A stretch of 64,000 nt of DNA from UBA1952 sp965246905 (GTDB lineage Bacteria > Bacteroidota > Bacteroidia > Chitinophagales > Chitinophagaceae). The DNA is taken from contig CBDFFZ010000009.1 of the NCBI GenBank assembly GCA_965246905.1, positions 62,001-126,000 of the forward strand, written 5' to 3'. Below, piece after piece: positions 61,638-64,000 of this stretch (positions are counted from its first letter, which is position 1; each line of letters begins with the position of its first letter). The position numbers were made by a program, and so were the translations under genes. The notes beneath the pieces were generated by a model. That model was not told the origin of the DNA. It ran no database searches and saw only the letters and a program-made list of their open reading frames with translations.

Positions 61638-62277
61638 TTATATATACGCGGTTCAGCCCGAAAGCCAATTCCTTTACCTTACCGAAAGCCGCTTCCAGAG
61701 CGGCTTTTGCTTTATGCTCATCACCTGGATCATTTACCATATAGTTAAGCACAAGAAAAGCATTTTGAGCAAGATGACTTTTACAATTCCTGATAAATGC
61801 AGCGCTCAGCACAAATTCCGGTACGGTGCGCCCATTAAATACATCTACAATTATGAGGTCATAGCTGCCGGTATCCTCCGCTAAAAAAAACTGTGCGTCT
61901 GCGCAAATTGGGTTGATCTTCCCGGAAGCTTTTTGCGGCATAAGACTTAGCGCGAGGTTTAGTACTTTCTCGTCCAGCTCTACCAGCGTAAAATCCGGGT
62001 AATAGTTTTTTTTATGCAGGATATGTACTGCGCTTCCAAGACCGGTGCCCAGCACTAAAACATTATTTATTTGCGGAAGAAAATGCTTTAGGCTTTTGAA
62101 AGCAGCTACGAGCGGCCGGTAATAAATGCCGTCTGAATAAAGCGCATCTGCGGTAGCAAGTTGCCAACGGCCCCGGTAATAAAGGAGATCGAGTACCGGG
62201 TTTATGGCGCTTGAGTCCCGCCTTACGGTAAGCGGATAGAAATAGCTGCGCAGCTTTTGCAAAAAAGTGAGCTTCAT
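61627..62277 (-). CDS. Spermidine-synthase-like methyltransferase-fold protein
   Basis: A 216-residue protein with a Rossmann SAM-binding fold: VLVLGTGLGSAVHILHKK (motif I), FTLVELDEKVLNLALSLMP (acidic loop) and YDLIIVDVFNGRTVPEF. It resembles the spermidine synthase family without the gate-keeping regions needed for putrescine binding, so the reaction is unknown. It lies 20 bases downstream of plsY on the same strand. Confidence 0.75.
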   Translation of the reverse strand: MKLTFLQKLRSYFYPLTVRRDSSAINPVLDLLYYRGRWQLATADALYSDGIYYRPLVAAFKSLKHFLPQINNVLVLGTGLGSAVHILHKKNYYPDFTLVELDEKVLNLALSLMPQKASGKINPICADAQFFLAEDTGSYDLIIVDVFNGRTVPEFVLSAAFIRNCKSHLAQNAFLVLNYMVNDPGDEHKAKAALEAAFGKVKELAFGLNRVYITKA

Positions 62278-62297
62278 GCGCTGCTGAATAAAAGGAG

Positions 62298-62930
62298 TTA
62301 GGTACGGTCTTTCTTTTTACGGAAGAAGCCTACTTTACTTTCATTGCCATTGATGAGCCTGCCAATGTTCTTGTGATGAGTAAGCACCACTAAGCAGGCT
62401 GTTGCAATGGCAAACAGCCGGTAACTAATTTCCGGTTCGCGGAAGATAAAAAGAATAAGTAACGGAAAGGCAAGGCTTGCGGTAATAGAACTTAAGGACA
62501 CATAGCGCGTAAGGAAGAGCATCAATAGGAAAACGCCTACCAGGCTTGCGGCAACGAGTGGCTGTATTGCAAGGATCATCCCGAAAAGCGTGGCAATGCC
62601 TTTGCCGCCACGAAAGCCGGCCCAGATAGGAAAGATGTGGCCTACTACAGCAATAAGCCCTAAAATAACCTGCAAATCCGTAATCTGCATACTGTCCCAC
62701 GCATAAGGAGAGAGGAGCGATAGCTTTACAGCAACAAAGCCCTTGAGCATATCGCCGATCATTACAATTGAGCCGGTTTTGGCACCGAGCACACGGAAAG
62801 TATTGGTGGCTCCTGCATTACCGCTGCCGTGCTCCCGGATATCGATGCCGTAAAACCGCTTACTTATCCATACCGCTGTAGGAATGGAGCCAATAAGGTA
62901 TGCCAAAATGATCAGAACTGCTATGCCCAT
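62298..62930 (-). CDS. plsY: Glycerol-3-phosphate acyltransferase PlsY
   Basis: A 210-residue inner-membrane protein with five or so spans. Signature motifs are LIGSIPTAVWISKRFYG, DIREHGSGNAGATNTFRVLG and VGHIFPIWAGFRGGKGIAT. It transfers an acyl group from acyl-phosphate to glycerol-3-phosphate, the first step of membrane phospholipid synthesis. Confidence 0.95.
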   Translation of the reverse strand: MGIAVLIILAYLIGSIPTAVWISKRFYGIDIREHGSGNAGATNTFRVLGAKTGSIVMIGDMLKGFVAVKLSLLSPYAWDSMQITDLQVILGLIAVVGHIFPIWAGFRGGKGIATLFGMILAIQPLVAASLVGVFLLMLFLTRYVSLSSITASLAFPLLILFIFREPEISYRLFAIATACLVVLTHHKNIGRLINGNESKVGFFRKKKDRT

Positions 62931-63033
62931 GCTTTAGTTTACGGTTACCCGATGCGTACAAAAATAATCAATTACAGTTACAGTCATAATCTATCAGCAC
63001 GTTAATAAAACCGCGCCCGGAATACCTGTATGG

Positions 63034-63849
63034 TCAACCCTTTTTTAACGCAATTGCTATCCACCCGTTGCTTATGCTTACGGTTGAATTTACAAAGCCT
63101 GCTTCTTCAGCCGATTGCAGGATACCTTTTTCATCTGCTTCGAGTATCCCGCTCAGGAGCAGCATACCACCGCTAATGATCTGCTTACCCAGCTCGTTCA
63201 TGTATTGCAGGAGAATATTCCGGTTAATGTTGGCAAGGACAATATTGTATTGTCCGGGTCCGATATCTTCCAGAGAAGCCTCTTGCAGGATTAGTTCCGT
63301 GCCGTTCATCGCCGCATTCTCACCGGCATTTTCTATACTCCAGGCATCATTATCGATAGCAGTAACTTTTCCGGCACCGAGCTTTTTTGCAAGGATGGCC
63401 AGAATACCTGTTCCGGTTCCAAAATCAAGCACTCCCTTTCCGGCAAAATTAATATGCCTCATGGCTTCGATCATTAATTGCGTAGTAGCATGGTGGCCAG
63501 TGCCAAAAGACATTTTTGGGGTGATGATGATCTCATGCGGCGTAGCCTGCACCGCTTTGTGAAAGGAGGCCCTTACCGTACAAAAACCGGCCACTGTTAC
63601 CGGTTCAAACCCTGCTTCCCAGACAGCATTCCAGTTTTGGGGCAGGATGGTCTCTTTTGTAAATAGCAACCCTATCTTGCCGGTGAGCTCAGTAACAGCC
63701 TCCTGCTGGTAAAGATGCTCAGGAATGGATGCAGTAAGCTTATCTGCCTGTTCTTCAAATCCTTCGAATCCAAGATCGCTCAAAAGTGCAATCAATATTT
63801 CCCGCTGCTCGGCATCTGTCGTTTCTATTGAAATCTGTATGTAGTTCAA
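63034..63849 (-). CDS. prmA: Ribosomal protein L11 methyltransferase
   Basis: A 271-residue PrmA. The SAM-binding domain shows ITPKMSFGTGHHATTQLMIE, GVLDFGTGTGILAILAKKLG and ANINRNILLQYMNELGKQI. The N-terminal domain (YIQISIETTDAEQREILIAL) docks L11. The frame begins at a TTG (63849); no in-frame ATG lies nearby, so this is likely a TTG start. It methylates L11 on lysines and the N-terminus. Confidence 0.93.
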   Translation of the reverse strand: MNYIQISIETTDAEQREILIALLSDLGFEGFEEQADKLTASIPEHLYQQEAVTELTGKIGLLFTKETILPQNWNAVWEAGFEPVTVAGFCTVRASFHKAVQATPHEIIITPKMSFGTGHHATTQLMIEAMRHINFAGKGVLDFGTGTGILAILAKKLGAGKVTAIDNDAWSIENAGENAAMNGTELILQEASLEDIGPGQYNIVLANINRNILLQYMNELGKQIISGGMLLLSGILEADEKGILQSAEEAGFVNSTVSISNGWIAIALKKG

Positions 63850-63877
63850 TGTAGTGATTAGGTTTCTTTAAAAATAC

Positions 63878-63901
63878 AAAAGCCACCGTGCGGTGGCTTT
63901 T
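63878..63901. terminator. Intrinsic terminator
   Basis: Perfect stem AAAGCCACCG / CGGTGGCTTT with a two-base loop, between prmA and the partial gene at the window edge. It should end the latter. Confidence 0.8.
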
Positions 63902-63925
63902 GCGGTATTATCCAAGTCATTCAGT

Positions 63926-64000
63926 TTACTGGTCTTTGTTTACGCGGCTGCCGGGGCGGCCTGCGTCAGAGTCAACATCTGTACCATCTGCATCATCATT
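63926..64000 (-). CDS. C-terminal end of an unknown gene
   Basis: A leftward frame enters from the right edge, reads an Asp-rich tail (DADGTDVDSDAGRPGSRVN) and ends KDQ with TAA at 63926, followed 25 bases on by a terminator. Too short to name. Confidence 0.45.
   Translation of the reverse strand, partial: NDDADGTDVDSDAGRPGSRVNKDQ

Overview
The window comes from a Bacteroidota chromosome, most likely the Chitinophagales/Chitinophagaceae branch (inference). The signs are secreted proteins ending in type IX secretion (T9SS) sorting domains, delta-60 and SBBP repeat proteins, lipoproteins with short Bacteroidota-style lipoboxes, A-rich leaders in place of strong Shine-Dalgarno sites, and core genes of that phylum (mtaB, purM, oxyR, plsY, prmA). 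Base composition is mid-GC with clearly AT-richer islands at 1.3-2.3 kb and 41.9-48.3 kb.

From 1 to about 52.4 kb the DNA is accessory. It opens inside a tyrosine recombinase (2-808), followed by orphan genes and a leftward operon of an unknown protein, a ParB-like protein, an orphan cytosine-5 DNA methyltransferase and a Gp37/Gp68-type (DUF5131) iron-sulfur protein (3.4-6.9 kb). Small regulators and membrane proteins follow (7-13.8 kb). The 13.8-19.4 kb stretch is the strangest: seven diverged copies of a ~130 bp unit, four copies of a 62-65 bp hairpin (one inside a primase-like gene and read through in frame), repeated GGTCA-N4-TGACC palindromes, and a tiny operon of 20-residue double-glycine peptides. 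More orphan genes run to 22.6 kb, then a 926-residue SBBP repeat T9SS protein.

From 26.6 to 38.8 kb lies a DNA repair and mutagenesis block: imuA-like, imuB and dnaE2 (the mutasome), an SRAP-family protein, a two-domain LigD, and exonuclease VII (xseA/xseB). A ZIP metal transporter follows. From 41.9 to 47.0 kb there is a leftward type II CBASS-like anti-phage operon: small Pro-rich protein, CD-NTase, E2-E1 conjugation enzyme, JAMM peptidase, membrane effector and a second nucleotidyltransferase. The E2-E1 gene and the second nucleotidyltransferase carry frameshifts, so the system looks decayed unless these are assembly errors.

A C-terminally shortened serine recombinase (48.4-49.2 kb) and a ~155 bp direct repeat built from tRNA-Lys sequence (49.30-49.45 and 52.25-52.41 kb) bracket a 2.9 kb segment with a lipoprotein and a lectin-like T9SS protein. 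The right copy contains the intact tRNA-Lys(CTT). Past the tRNA the DNA is ordinary core chromosome: mtaB, three related outer-membrane proteins, purM, an acetyltransferase, a glycosyltransferase, a thioesterase, oxyR, a spermidine-synthase-like methyltransferase, plsY and prmA. The tRNA therefore looks like the junction between integrated DNA and the backbone (inference).
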